Numbered from the stretch's first letter, positions 54,701 through 63,854 are shown. The stretch: DNA of 64,000 nt from Mesostigma viride (GCA_009746045.1 RPFO01000418.1:332501-396500), one strand, 5' to 3'. Program-made: numbers and translations. The notes: generated by a model from the sequence alone, not told the origin.

Positions 54701-57021
54701 CTCATGGCACGGAACGGGCTGCCACCCCTCGGCTCCTCCCCTTCCCGCCTCTCCTCTACTGGGCCAGATTCCGCTCCATGGGCCAAGTCCTTCCGAACGT
54801 CCTTCTCAGCCATGGACAGATCCGCACGAGGATCCGCGAAAGCCACTCCCTCTGCGGCAGCCGCCTGGACGGCCCCCGCGGCCGCCCTCGCAGACTCCAG
54901 CTGGGCCACGAGCTCGCCCGCCCACGCTTGTGCCGCCTGCAGCTGCTGCGTCAGCTCCGCCACCCTTGCCTCGAGCTTGACCACCGCGCCCGTGGCCTCC
55001 TCGGCCTCCCACCGTGACGCTCGCTGCCTCTCCGCGGCACTCTCCGCCACCGCCTCCGCCTCGGCGAGCCTCCTCTCTAATTCCACCAGACGAGCCGAAG
55101 CCTCCTTCTCCTTTGCTGCCGCCTCCCTCTCCCCCGTCTCCCTCGCCGCCCTCTCCCCCGCCAGCTGTCCCGTCACCGTGGCCAGCTGTCCCGTCAGCGC
55201 GTCCCGCTCCTTGGACAGCCCCTTGGCCCGCTCCTCCAGCCCCTGAACGCGGTCAAACGCTGCGTCCAGTGCAGCGCCCATGCTCGCCAGCTGCCCCTCG
55301 GAAGCAACCTTGGCCTTCCTCGCGCCCTCGGCCTCCACAACGGCCTCCGCCCGGTCCCTCATGAGCTGGTCCACGCTATCCTCGAGCACCCGAATCGTTC
55401 CCTCCAGACTCTCCACCTGTTCCTGCAGCCGCAGCTCCCCCGCCGACGCCTCGGCGACCGCCTCGTCCAGCCGAGCCACCGCGGCATCCTTCTCCTCGCA
55501 AACCGCGCGCAGGTCTGACAGATTCGCCATCACCTCGGCGACCACGACCCGCGCCTTGGCCACCACGTCATCCAGCCCGCAGTCCACCACGCCCACCGCC
55601 ATGAGCAGGGTGTCCAGCAGGGGGTGCAGCAGCTCCAGCCGCGTCACGAGGACCACCGATGCGGCCACCGTGGCCACCGAGTCCGAGTCCGTCTCCTTGT
55701 CACTCTCACCGCTCTCGCCCTCGCCATCTTGATCGCTCCGTCCCTCCATCGTCCCATCCTCAGCAACCGCCCCGTCCTCCTGTGGAGCGTTGGCATCGGC
55801 ATCGCTAGACGCGTTAGAGCCGGCACGGCGTGCCACAAGCTCCTGCACGGGCGAGGCCGCGGAATCACCGCGTCCGCCCAGCACCACAAGTGGCGACGCG
55901 ACCGACTCCGCATCCACCTTACCCTCCCCCCACGCGCGCTTGAGGTCCCCCAGTTCCGCCACCATGGCCTCGTATGACGCCAGCTCGGCCCTCATGCCCT
56001 CCAGCTGGAGGTGTGCTGCCGCCAGCTCGCGCTCGAGCCCCTTCTTGGCCTCCCAGACAGCAGCTGTCTCTGCCCTGGCATCCGCCACATCATCCATCTC
56101 GGCCCCCATGCGGCGCAGATGGTCCCTCACCGCGTCGCGCTCCGCCTCCACGTCCTTGATCCTTGCCGCGTACGCCGCCTCCGACATCTCGCTATACCTC
56201 AACCGCTCCAAGACAATGTCCCGCTCCGAGGCCATCGCCGCCGCGGCCGCCTCCGCTTTATCCAGCTGCGCGTGCAGCTCCTTGAGCACGCACGACTGAC
56301 CGCCTGGGGCGCCCTCCAGGGGCTCCCCGAGCTCCTGCAGACGAGCCACCGCGGCCAGGCGTGAGCGGTCGGCCACCTGCTGCATCTCATGGGCTGCGCG
56401 GGCTGACTTTAGGGCATCCTCTAAGGCCGCCTCCATCTCGGCCCGCCAATCACATTCCTCAGCAAGCCGCGCAGTCACTTTGTCGTGCTCCGCCTTGAGC
56501 TCGGCGAACGCCGTCTGCCAGCATACGGCCTTGTGGTCCGTTGGGGCACTGTGGTGAGGAGGGCGGTCAGCGCTCGATGGGGGCTTGGCGCCAGAGGCGC
56601 GCCGCTTTCCGCGAGTTGGAGTGGACGGGGTGGCGGCTGATGAGGATGCTGGCGTCTGCGGGAGTGCGCTGGGGACCGCGTCCGAGTCATCGTTCAAAAA
56701 GTCTTCGGCGAGGGCCAAGAGTGCTTGGTTGCCGACCAAGGGGGACAGCTGGAGTTTCCCCAGGCCGAGGTCGCCGGTCTTCCCTGTGATGCTTGCGTGG
56801 ATGTCGCCAGCGGAGGCCATGTTGGTAATGGCGCCCAACGGATTCGCAAGCATGGGGAAACTGCTCGGCTGGCTGCCCGCGTCAGACTTGGAGCCATGGA
56901 GTGGGAAGGTGGCGTCGGGGGCATCGTTTTCGGTGAAGGGAAGCTCCTCGCTGGCAGATGGTGGGAGGGTCATCCGTGACCCCTCAGAGACACGTGCTTT
57001 GGGCAGATTGTGCTCCTTCAT
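42781..57021 (-). CDS. Giant single-exon coiled-coil protein, 4746 residues
   Basis: One uninterrupted frame of 4746 codons runs from an ATG at 57021 to a stop at 42781. Residues 1 to about 165 are disordered. From about 170 to about 3000 the sequence is almost continuous Glu/Ala/Arg/Leu heptad coiled coil, with recurring phrases of the type ERDAAVARA and LEAERDEA. Ser/Gly-rich linkers interrupt it near residues 373-450, 725-815 and 1895-2010. A long disordered block (about 3000-3400) follows, then two more coiled coils (about 3410-3520 and 3670-3845). The C-terminal ~900 residues are Ser/Gly-rich with short helices near 4057 and 4285, and end in a basic patch (KRQARQRQRRGGSKRG). No motor, kinase or membrane segment is seen. 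The build fits golgins or centrosome/basal-body scaffolds, but I cannot assign a family. Lack of introns contrasts sharply with its neighbours. Confidence 0.85.
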   Translation of the reverse strand: MKEHNLPKARVSEGSRMTLPPSASEELPFTENDAPDATFPLHGSKSDAGSQPSSFPMLANPLGAITNMASAGDIHASITGKTGDLGLGKLQLSPLVGNQALLALAEDFLNDDSDAVPSALPQTPASSSAATPSTPTRGKRRASGAKPPSSADRPPHHSAPTDHKAVCWQTAFAELKAEHDKVTARLAEECDWRAEMEAALEDALKSARAAHEMQQVADRSRLAAVARLQELGEPLEGAPGGQSCVLKELHAQLDKAEAAAAAMASERDIVLERLRYSEMSEAAYAARIKDVEAERDAVRDHLRRMGAEMDDVADARAETAAVWEAKKGLERELAAAHLQLEGMRAELASYEAMVAELGDLKRAWGEGKVDAESVASPLVVLGGRGDSAASPVQELVARRAGSNASSDADANAPQEDGAVAEDGTMEGRSDQDGEGESGESDKETDSDSVATVAASVVLVTRLELLHPLLDTLLMAVGVVDCGLDDVVAKARVVVAEVMANLSDLRAVCEEKDAAVARLDEAVAEASAGELRLQEQVESLEGTIRVLEDSVDQLMRDRAEAVVEAEGARKAKVASEGQLASMGAALDAAFDRVQGLEERAKGLSKERDALTGQLATVTGQLAGERAARETGEREAAAKEKEASARLVELERRLAEAEAVAESAAERQRASRWEAEEATGAVVKLEARVAELTQQLQAAQAWAGELVAQLESARAAAGAVQAAAAEGVAFADPRADLSMAEKDVRKDLAHGAESGPVEERREGEEPRGGSPFRAMRGISPSGSLAYSSSEEGSHASRSDEGSCDQGGLSEDLDASRVSSSLESQEQLAELEAEVVLAERRTRELKEKLAMLAEERDGAVLRAAEAQGRMRELETERDAAARMCQQVADERDCAVELGREFVVEKDREVRRLRALEQEHARALVQLAQVEKERDAATAGLKAALADRERAALSAREFAEQQQLQAMLWSGDGARSLEGARGELERAWARAREAEMARDKGIQQSRELRAERDVALRDAVHAAAGRDAAVMELERAREERDEAVLELGHAREERDAALARVRRADEGLVLARDALAQAEAAAEAAAVTAAGMVRERDEAVMELGQLRAVASVPAESQTVEDLGVLEDEVAAMRARVGELEARRVELEAALASANDSLERVQGEMEQAQKERDEAHQERDQVERKKEQVDRERDQAQRERDCLQKERDGLQKEKVDVLARLADVEEEKEIALERACLGEETRARAAARVAELRKEVEALTEQVRSVTEAKEGVEAELRAAQASAAEATDRLGQERDGALCQVARLEAELAKVAGTLARVEGERDEAGARVKQAEEAAAVALAMVGQDRESDALRVQRAEEEVGRMGEVQARLREEVACVGREWEAAMEALRVAEEARGVAVAAAERAEDERERVVGLMRVAVEAREAAEDTLVGMGREREGLLEEQARLQAVISQLELQREDLAGAMGELRGQMACLEKDRQEAEIARDAAVVAARAAKEALDVLRGQVAHGDEAAGVLLQAREELKLRVGEIERERDVLAEAKAALEEQLAAITGELGGLQRQLGEQAVIVTQLEERAAAVSQEKVTVTTQLAEKVTVMSQLEERITGMEQEKEEVARRVVAAEAERDEAARNLSNAQSRMEEMQGERNAALASLTTAQMHLQEVKGQLEAALEGVVDAQLRMRELEGEREGALESLEAARVQMAAVEGERDAALARASMAVEERDAAAVRSELAMEVRSNAVERAELAAEDAREAALTAGRAAEERDAALLDVERALREREAAVVALEQAVVELERAKEERDEAVVRAERAVEERDQLAQGFSRVVETRDEGVATDLPGCGDEVVSHTVSTMVAKDEEPRECDKCQEVEREREGMLVRLQGVRGAARQLATARAALSTALSPSSRSSVPVQLGLSQGDAASAAHPSSLGAHMVGLEGAGIFVHEDTCLLDAVDAVLHGHACLLDINEDFAPNNIKGASNSKSQPALADGCLAGASLGDTGALLGAMEQVAAELLAAATSLSRARDEVSTLTQRHALADGQVAELAQRLKAVTDLATAAERERTMAEKERNEVLDRMAEFERAAQTAQREAEQAAAERDAAAERLRTLETSLARTTASLLEGDEAKRAAAQLQAAADAAEESRRMAIQRAQLAEEQKREAMAMAAAAEAERVRTEARALRAEADAGALRSRLCQLEGERDDIMAGVYVARAQVAVLEARARELERARARAECHLAETEEELDVTAASAAVAAGELDVMVARVMGLESELDDSFARLECMRVELREALAHADEVDLALDASRRRVVDVEGELDEAVATVLRVEIQLDEATGRLREVEADLANALDHVAEMAREREGTLAKLKEAERELREVAGRLAASDVAKETAEKQGRGLQGNIEKLQGELRDLGEKGEAAAAERDYALARVARAEAERDVLAGRREELERALEGARRDVMAMDAEREGYALRVAESAARLAAAEAELARVVAERDEAAMGLEQANTRAQELEAERQAALEGVADAELRMRELEGEREGALESFEGARVRIAAVEAERDAAVARASMAVEERDAAVAAVRAWEGRVEEAERVRAVSSSAAQAAVIAREAEVDAREAEVNGRVRDMESKLKQVEAAAATKVQEAESNAAVRVLQAESNAAAKVQQVEDEAKVQVMSMATRLQEAEGEAEASKLREKQVADASAVRLAELDARLVAAMACAEDARAEHAEALRRAEALQGDVQVALARAAAAEAERDEAAQQLAEEEAALAEARGALRSCQVALEETSAARAAAVSRVAELEGEREGASERALALESERSALLAATCAMEEERDAAAVRAEEAFRELASAVEQLGRVQAERDNALASMEEWRCVAEKVSRERDAAVDRLAGLQTALEEAVETREKVVADARDEALRARDEREATEAAGNISRMRELEEQLEEVRLEYDDALQGTAGVARDLEGTLGAVEALAGTLARVAEERDEALARAAEAGRRLDEALANVTALEERVKLWSRPRHLASPGAFSAGASPSRVGADSALVRGDLTPACAGELTPPRDGEDSRHSNNVVRGVLSMGSGDQAAVIVPAATTTRVGGKNVSPPRSAAASAVAMSPVRHASPAAHGSPSSTSSSGSSPSSSGSLPEAKRSPREPKSASQVFAPQTSAPHSTVTSVVTSPEEHRLVEDKPRGTDDKQGGQPGSSKPRSTTPVRRRLLPSPPPKRSATARARPSAAAVMAAATLEPDVFTVPYATVTTGAPQRHSTDAGDKAGGSSPLLSGLNAPSVTAGGEGDDLALPGGMGGLLCMGMLGPLREEGDAAAGQRSPLGGAGDDIILGAGGDDISSTLSLLNEAGLRGGDEEGPGGSLAFASVSLSLDDSFELDGRADGNAGDGFNGNTGSNREPAVWKEVPVGDDAESGSNQEGGATAGWWRQRVAELDAESCAWSAEAARFRSLLESGEQAWAAEKARLHAQVEEMEASAGALRARVRALEGSLATQRRQLEEAEGRRVLIDQLGEQLRRREEEVNGLWQLVSAGSGDDSGKDALMTCPEGSKAARLDGNDGEYAWGTSLRRRSRQAEETSLNPTGAAATGAAAGASATAPTAASTLKSTLSGLAEHLVGEGSSLKGTLSGLAEALIGDRDRGGANNGPEDDDDESDAYQGGSHGSGSGSSAAGNAAGILCGPLPACNHEAVRLLLVSLRSELRAAQATIRDLQGEAQSLVKRAGRSEEECSHVWELLANSRAQVDSLTNDLAARAESQGAQEGKLEKLLKQVKEQAESIEGLRKALEDARSARVKARKEEAAARRQRQGEMDKLSDELARVVAEMDKERAERGALREELRGREEELARCTAELGDRYREVQELRIAVAALPKQDASTGAGVGSHLPAAARGSQIGSQQTAAHHWAAQRGDGKEVASEGVITAGSSSSGHEAGDEGTAAAPGGNADADADADATPRCPPGSIAVSMPTDDNAGMAVAGSVGEGLVPFHREQGVAAASMLQQQHQWLARAQNAVFKGLASLSVQLTRLEVSRKRGGGGVLTRGGTGGGSSRPAGRGASSGGSSSSGTPRAGVELDVNHCISEMSSLMRELHEMKRAVGGGGQVMAAPSNEGLSTPRGATIALSSGTATPVSAQSSRSRGANEGPSGDAPILAGAELAHRTGAWSPGADERSPDVGAPPGGRRRSYAGKHGAMPAIPPTGPPSQSVTAVEGGAASAGFDPVDSAGCGKSMHQVPVLQVPQVALQGARRGLLRASACGATASSGSGITSTSQAGIGSAGGMTGHTSGGAISGEIGSGSASLASMHSLVMGQMERLGEGNRRFQTGLAFENGELERLGAHIHEQRRQLAQIVSSDVSHIRRILDQYEAQRLPPTPTQARSPANGSVAVGPQANALNADPLSLILTFARSRGDGAAGNSDEITPPHTPRSDLTTMSMPCLRGVPSNSSPRGAHATPSDASDASFSSGAPADAALGSLTGYTGGGGLEGGVPMVGHVLVEPHALPHVLLPPVLEDLQGSPSASVFQASPMDSPASKSSGADSMEDPSPIKDELGAESAQVQAPLMGDGAVPVPLMAPATLVVSPLELSDSTPPGAGSPAVGSLANVSLSFDEGGSSHGGANPGPRDARNSTVYGDGSAQFPAGFNHFDAENGELSSVSAGSACADNPSSDFLGDIEDQLDQQLLGEDQALDKESMCGGPSGILAAMSPAPARAEDVAAEPSMADSSAGFRAPATLDSPKAADNPKNTKRQARQRQRRGGSKRGLFDITNV

Positions 57022-58665
57022 TCGAGGAAAAGCTGCGCCATTTTGTTAAACAGTGTTGTTTGAATGCCGTGGTCAGCACGCAAGGTGGCAACCCTGCCTG
57101 TAAAAAAAGGGGCAGTTCAGTTGCCTTGATTTTGTTCCCGACCTGATGATAAGCCTTCAGCTTGCCAGTCAGTTCTGAGCAGTGCGAAAGAAAACTCCCG
57201 GGAGTCCCCGAAGCGACAGCAATTAATTTTTCGAAAGCTTGCCGACAATGTGGTAGAAAATCAATAGGAGTCACCCACACGTTGCTCCAGCCACCAGACG
57301 GTCTGCATTGTTCACGTGCGGATAGCATATACCGTGCACCTCGGAAAAGGCGTTAGGCGTTGAATACTTGGAAGATTGCACCTAATTTATTGCTTCGATC
57401 CCTTCGGAATAGTACTCGTATTTAGGCCCTTAAAAAAGTGAAGTCTTGGAGGATGGGCATGGCTACACAGCAGTTCAAATGCCGCTCATCCGGGAAGCAG
57501 CGCATTCGAATATCTCACATTCAAGATGCGTTACATATGTTCAAGTCAGTGTCTTAGAACACTGCGGCGGAATGATGTAGAAGAGCAGTCGTACACACGT
57601 GTATATAACTTACACCGATGAGACAACGACTCACACCTAGATGAAAAAAGAGGCCATTTCACGTCGAACTGCAGAAAGGGAAACTCAAAAAAATTTCACT
57701 ACTTACCATTGGACCAAGGAATGCTGCATTAAAAAAAGCTACAATAATCCAGGTTCAGACGTATCATATCCCGCAATGGAATAAGTCGGCATAGTGTAAT
57801 GGTCAGCTACCAGGTTTCCAGGCAATAATTAACGCAAGCGCGAAAAGGTGCAGACTGCCACGCCGGAAAATCGATGCAAATTTAAGACGACTACCCGATG
57901 CATGTCAACTCCGCTAGAGCCACGATTGCACAGTTCAGCCTCGCACGAGAAGGCCGAAGCCTTGGATGATGGACGAGGCCTGCTGGTGATGGCTGCTTTG
58001 AACGACCGCCAGTCGGCACAGGATCCTGAGTCTGCGCGGGAAATTTTTCAAACAGGTTTTGGCGCTTTCAGGCGCGCGAGCCCAATCTTGCCAAGAGCTG
58101 CGCTTATAGCTGCTGGCGTGCTCCAATCGTGTGGCACACCCCGACGCGCACCGGCGCCACGCGTCCCATTCTATTGCTTGAAGTCAGGGGCTCAGGGCTC
58201 TGAATGGGTGGGCCTGAATGGGAGCCCAGCCGGGCTGCGTCGCGCCAAAATTTTGCTGGCATTTTCTGACAGCCATGGAAATCCCACTTCTGACGGCCGG
58301 CACGGTGCGAGCCGCGCCGCTACCCCTAAGTTGATGCTCCTCGAAGTCATGACGAGCAGGGCCGGAGCTATTTCGGGGTCAATGCGAGCAATGGCAGTAG
58401 ATCAATGCGAACAAAATAACAAATTGAGGCGCCATTGACCTTTGAAAGCAGACTTCCTGGCATTTATAGCCACCTTATGGATGTCCACATCAATAGCAAT
58501 AAACAATTGTCTTTAAAAATGCGTAGATTCTAGCGTCGTGAATGCAATGTGCATTCCATAATGCAGGCAGTTTGGCCGATGTCAACAGCGGGAGCTCGAT
58601 TGGGGTCTAGGAGGGGATAAGCGTAATTTCTATTTTCCCCCACGTAACACGTAAACAAGATCGTC
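57022..58665. other. Intergenic region between the giant coiled-coil gene and the dynein gene
   Basis: The two flanking genes are divergent, so both promoters should be here. The plus frame at 57848-58438 (196 codons) lacks a recognisable domain and is judged non-coding. A tRNA A-box-like stretch TAGTGTAATGGTCAGC at 57794-57809 has no matching B box downstream. Confidence 0.5.
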
Positions 58666-61600
58666 ATGAAGTCCTCTACGAAGAAAACAGTACGTTAGTC
58701 CATTCCCACGTATATCTTCTTCCGGCCCCACAGGTTTCGTGTGCAGTCCTCGTCCTCGTTGATGATAGGAAGTGATTATGTCAGTCGCTCGAACGAGTAC
58801 GTTGCCGTTGTTCCCGGTTGCTACAGACGAACAGGCAGTATGAGAGCCAGAAAAAGATCAAAATTGCGGCTGGAATGCTTATAGAGTAACAGATGCGTTC
58901 CCGTCTCGTAGTAACCCGTGGATTTTTCCCGATGACGAAACCCTCCGAGATCGGGGTGGACGTGAATTTCACAGGGCTCTTACCTTTTGAAGTGCCGCCT
59001 ACTATCAATTTTCTGCTTGTGGCATGATCACCTTTACCGTTATCAGGCGGCCCCTCCGGTCAAAGTAACCAAGAAGAAGGGAGCCGCTGCTGGCAATGAC
59101 ACACCTGGCCGCCATGAACAGGAGACGAAAGCGGAGGACCCGGCATCGGCGGCCGCCCAGGGAGACGCTTGGGACGTTGTACGTAAACATGGGAAACTAA
59201 ACACTGAGTAAGCGACTACTTGCCAGGACGAATTATTTGGGCGGGAGGATCGCCCTTGCTGCCATGCTATCTTCTTATTGATACCCGCATAATCAGTATT
59301 CCTGTCAGCTTTCTAAAAGTACATGTCTCTCGTAAAATATGAAGACCAGTGGAAGAGGCTATGAGGGCCAGGTACAATCCCTGCTGCACTGATATCGTGC
59401 CGGAATTTCCGAATCTCTTTTTATCCAGTTTGCATTTTGCCATCCCCTGGACAACTGTCAGTATGATGGATAGATTTTGGTAGCTCATTCCCTGATCTGC
59501 GAAAGCAATGCCAATCGGTAAATGTTGAAGCTACAATTCTGGCATGGTCATACGCTGTGGCCGATTATGGCAGGGCGATATGGCCTAGTATTAGAGAGGT
59601 CGGACGCTTGGCCTAGTCACACATCAGCCATTCACATCCACTATCCATATCCATGGCGAGACCACATACCCCTCCCCCTCCCCCTCCCCTCCCCCTCCCC
59701 CTCCCCCTCCCCCTCCCCTCCCCCTCCCCCTCCCCCTCCCCCTCCCCTCCCTCCCCCTCCCCTCCCCCTCCCCTCCCCTCCCCTCCCCTCCCCCTCCCCT
59801 CCCCCTCCCCCTCCCCCTCCCCTCCCCTCCCCTCCCCCTCCCCCTCCCCTCCCCTCCCCCTCCCCCTCCCCCTCCCCTCCCTCCCCCTCCCCCTCCCCTC
59901 CCCCTCCCCTCCCCCTCCCCCTCCCTCCCCTCCCTCCCCTCCCCCTCCCCTCCCCCTCCCCCTCCCCCTCCCCCTCCCCCTCCCCCTCCCCTCCCACTCC
60001 CCCTCCCCCTCCCCCTCCCCCTCCCGCTCCTACCCACGATTGCTGCATCAACAACACTCATTGCTGCTATGGAAGGGCCACCATTGCTGCCACTAACGCC
60101 GCGGCTGTCATCGGTGTTCCCCGGCTGTCCATCTGCCGGGCCGCCCACCCTCCCCCTCCACTCCCAGCCACGCATGGTGGTGGTGGTCCCCCCCGAGCAG
60201 CTCAAGCTGAGCAAGGAGGAGCTGGTGGCAGAGACCACCAAGATGCTCACGGCCAACAACCCGTACGTCCTGGCTCAACATGCTGACTGAATCACTGTGC
60301 CATTTGTCAACACAGGACTCAGACATGTCTGTCAAGCCAGCGGCGCCAATCAATAGTCATGTGCACGTATTGGCAGAGCAGGAGCCCCATAATGCACTTC
60401 GCCATGAACATAATACCGCTGCCGTTCTAACCACATGAGGTCCGGCTGATCATGATGCTGACGTCTATTCACGATATCCATTAATGATTACAAGGGCCCC
60501 AGCGACAATGATGCCGCCCTTGAATTGCTACAAGAGCCATATGCTCCTTTGTGCTCCGCGATGTGATGCTACGCAGCCCTGTGGCTGAGTCCGTGCGATG
60601 CTTATTGACCCCTGAGTATGCGGCTTTCAACGGGTAGGGGGGTGGGGGATGCTGGGGTGACAAGAATAGCTGCGTGTGCTGACAGGCTAGGCTACAAAGG
60701 GACGGGCAACCCGGAGCACGGTAGATACATAGCGAATAGTTGTGTCGTTGATATGAGGGAATGCTCGCCTTTTGGAACTTCAGGGACGTAGGCCCTGCCA
60801 CTTCCCCTAAGGAGTCTGGTATTCTTGGCAAGTGGCGCATGATAGAAGTGTGTGTGCGTGCTCTCCTGCCCTGCTCCGCCTGTCCCCATCCCCGCAGCAA
60901 CGCGCCCACCAACATCGCGCGCTACAGCTACAAGGAGAAGACGTTCAAGTTTGAGCCCATGGTGGACCAGGTGGGTACTAGTACTTGCCAAGTGGGATAA
61001 GGAGATAGACCCCCGCGTGCGGTACAGAGCTATGAAGAAGACCAGTTGAGCCCATGGTGGACCAGGTGAGTACTGCGCGTGGGATAGGTAGATAGACCCC
61101 CGCTTGCGGTACACGGCTATAAAGAAGACCAGTTGAGCCCATAATGGATCACCTGAGCCATGCGAGTGGGCTTTAAGGTTGGAACCCATCGTAGCTTGCT
61201 CGCGTTGTCAAGCTCTAGGGACAGCCAGCAATGAGCGCTACAGAGACGACCAGCCTGACTTGCATGGTGGGATGTGCATGGAATGGCAGGGGAGTAGCCT
61301 GGAATAGAACCTGGTTTATGTGTTTGTCATGCGATCGGATCGGGGTGCCACACCCAGCATCGACCGTGGCACAATGACCGATAGAGCACTTTGCCCCACA
61401 GGCAAACCCGCCGGTATTGCCGCAGTGGATTAGTTAAAAGCAGCAGTGGATGACCGGGCGTACATCATGGGTAGTTGTCGGCTCTCAGAGCCTGGATGAG
61501 ATGTGTGTGTGTGTGTGTATGTGTGTGTATGTGTGTGTGTGTACACCAGCGTGTATGTGATGAACGTATATCCCTCGACAAGGACAAGAAGCATCATGTA

Positions 61601-63854
61601 AGCAAGGTACCCAATACGAATGAAGGATATGAGAACCTACCGGGCATCCACCCAGTCTGTCACCCACCTTCAGACATGCGTGCGCCCCAATGTGTGTTCA
61701 CCCAAAGTCCATGGGGTTTCTCTGCTCTGCAACCTCGCTGCCGATCCTGCTTCATGCTCTCAAAGGCAGCATCGCTTTCTCCTTTTTTGGCCGTCTATTA
61801 AACCTGCTCACGTCCCCTCCCCCCCCCTGTTGCCTCCCCTCCCCTCTTCCCCCGCTCGCTGCCTCGCCTCGCCTCTACTTGCCGTCCTCCCCCCCTGGCC
61901 CAGACGGAGTTCCACTTCATCTCGGATGGCTGGCTGATGCACAAGGGTACGGACGAGGCCAAGCGCCAGCTGGAGCTGGACCGGCAGGAGGAGATCAGCG
62001 CGCGCGAGTACGAGCAGGTGCTGCTGTCGCCCATGTCGGAGCGTCCAGATGACGAGGACGACTCGCGCCAGCTGCGCAATCAGTTCAACTTCTCTGAGCG
62101 CGCCGCGCAGACGCAGAACAACCCGCGCAGGGTGAGCAAGGGGATGCACCGAGCAGCGTGGCAAGGTGGAGGGGGAGGGGAGCACTGTAACAAAGCATGT
62201 GGCAAGGTGGAGTGGTTTGATGCATCGGGCAGACATGGCCGGGCACAAAATTTGTTAGGCAAATTCAGGGGCCAGAATCGTCGAATAATGCGGACATCGC
62301 GCTTAGACAAAGGCACCGCCTAAGCAGAGTGGAAAAGAAAGTGGTCAGGGCACAGTGGGCACATTCGTGGTCAGGCACAGTGGTCGGGCATAAGAGTGGT
62401 CAGGTCACAGGGGGCATGAGTAGTTGGACAAAGCAGACAGGCCCAGTTGGACTGAGCAGGCAGTAGAGTGGCGGTACAAGGCAGGCTCATGCATGTCCCA
62501 TGTCGCCGGAGAATGCATTCACTTTTTTCAAGAATCTGGATGGTTTCATCGCCATCTATTGGGTGCTTGCTAAGATCATGATCAGGATATACATGACAAG
62601 CGACACGAACTCTTACATATGAACTCTTACGGTGTTACTTACGGTGTTACTTACGGTGTGTTTTGCTGTTGTGTTAGTGTCCATATCTGTCTATGTTCTG
62701 TGCGTGTGTGTCTGTCTGTTGTGTGTAACTCCCCCCAACTCCCTGCAACTTCATTGCCCTCCCCCTCTGCACAACCTATCCTTTTCCTTCAGCCCATTGC
62801 TGACACCCCATTGCTGTACCCGGCACCCACCATGCTCATCGCTGCCTCTCTATGCCCACAGATCTGCACACAACCCGGGCACAAACTGCCCACAAAAGTT
62901 CCCACAACCCGGGCACAAATCGCCCACAAAATAGCCCACAACCCGGTCACAAAGTTGCCCACCACCCTGTTTTCCGTGATGCTGTCTCCCCGCAGGACCG
63001 CGCCACGTCCATGGAGCCGCCACCCATGCAAGTGTACACGGGCCAGTCGACGCAGTGGGACATCTACGACGCGTACATCGAGGACCAGGAGCGGCTGGCC
63101 AAGCAGGCCGAGCGCAACAAGGTGGGCGGGATATGTGCCGACACAAACGTGGTTGGGCCATGTGCAGGAGTGACTGTGCAAGCCCTGTGAGCAAGCCCTG
63201 TGAAATAATGTCATTACTCAAAACTAGAGCGCCCCGGTGGCTTGGCGCAACCCACAGTAAGGACAGGCCCAACAAGAAGCCAGCCCGCGTGCAGCCCGCG
63301 AATTCTTGTAGTGCACCTGGGTCGGGAATATCTTTGGGACCCACCCACGATTGGCCCCTCACTCGCGTCCCCTTCTTGGATTGGGCGCGTACTTTTTAAG
63401 CAATACTCGGGGAATGGTGCCCAAGTTTCGCTTAAGTAAAGTAGATCATAATCAACATTGGTCATTGGGCAATCCCATACTACAAGTATTGTAATATACA
63501 AGTATTATATGCAAGTATTGTAATATATCACTTGTGTAATAATATGTTGGTCTCCCTTGCCTTCAGCCTTACTCAAGTGCCCACATTCGTGGCCGCATAT
63601 TCATCCCAGCTGTCGGTTCATTCTGCGTCATCATTCTGCGCTCATGCCCGCGCTCTTTATCCTATCTCTTGCCCCCCCCCCAGCCCGGCATCCCCGGCGC
63701 CAAGAGTGGTGACGGCCTGCTGAATGGCCACCTGCACGACCCGCCCAAGCCGCCGACGGAGAAGGAGAGCCTCATCCACTCGGCCAGCATGATGAAGGCG
63801 GCGAAGGTCATGGAGCGCATGGTCAATCAGAACTCGTTCGATGACATCGCGCAG
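58666..63854 (+). CDS. DNAI1: Axonemal outer-arm dynein intermediate chain 1 (IC1/IC78, DNAI1/ODA9-like), 5' part
   Basis: Seven exons chain in phase: 58666-58689, 59047-59178, 60168-60262, 60898-60970, 61904-62131, 62996-63121 and 63684-63854. The short lysine-rich first exons (MKSSTKKT) are the least sure; an alternative exon 2 end at 59207 breaks the phase. The protein carries the segments shared by animal DNAI1 and Chlamydomonas IC78: KMLTANNP-NAPTNIARYSYKEK, FKFEPMVDQ, DDSRQLRNQFNFSERAAQT followed by NNPRRDR, QWDIYDAYIEDQE, and AAKVMERMVNQNSFDDIAQ just before the WD-repeat region. IC1 anchors the outer dynein arm to the doublet microtubule and binds the heavy chains. The WD40 repeats must lie beyond the right edge; the window ends in the intron after exon 7. 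Confidence 0.85.
59668..60027. repeat. CCCCTC/CCCTC polypyrimidine tract in dynein intron 2
   Basis: About 360 bases are almost purely C and T on the plus strand, built of CCCCTC and CCCTC units. They end ~140 bases before the exon 3 acceptor. Long mirror-symmetric polypyrimidine tracts can form triplex (H-) DNA. Confidence 0.95.
61501..61542. repeat. (GT)n microsatellite in dynein intron 4
   Basis: GT dinucleotides with two TATGT interruptions. Confidence 0.9.

Noticed and set aside
57848-58438. 196-codon plus frame between the two divergent genes
   Set aside because: No recognisable domain, no splice support, and ordinary composition; possible but not supported as a gene.
59179-59207. Alternative dynein exon 2 end at 59207 before GTAAGC
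   Set aside because: It leaves phase 2, and no acceptor in that phase joins to the conserved exon 3 frame, whereas 59178 before GTACGT joins in phase 0.
59522-60286. Pro/Leu/Ser-rich 254-codon frame
   Set aside because: It is a translation of the CCCCTC tract inside dynein intron 2, in the wrong frame for exon 3.
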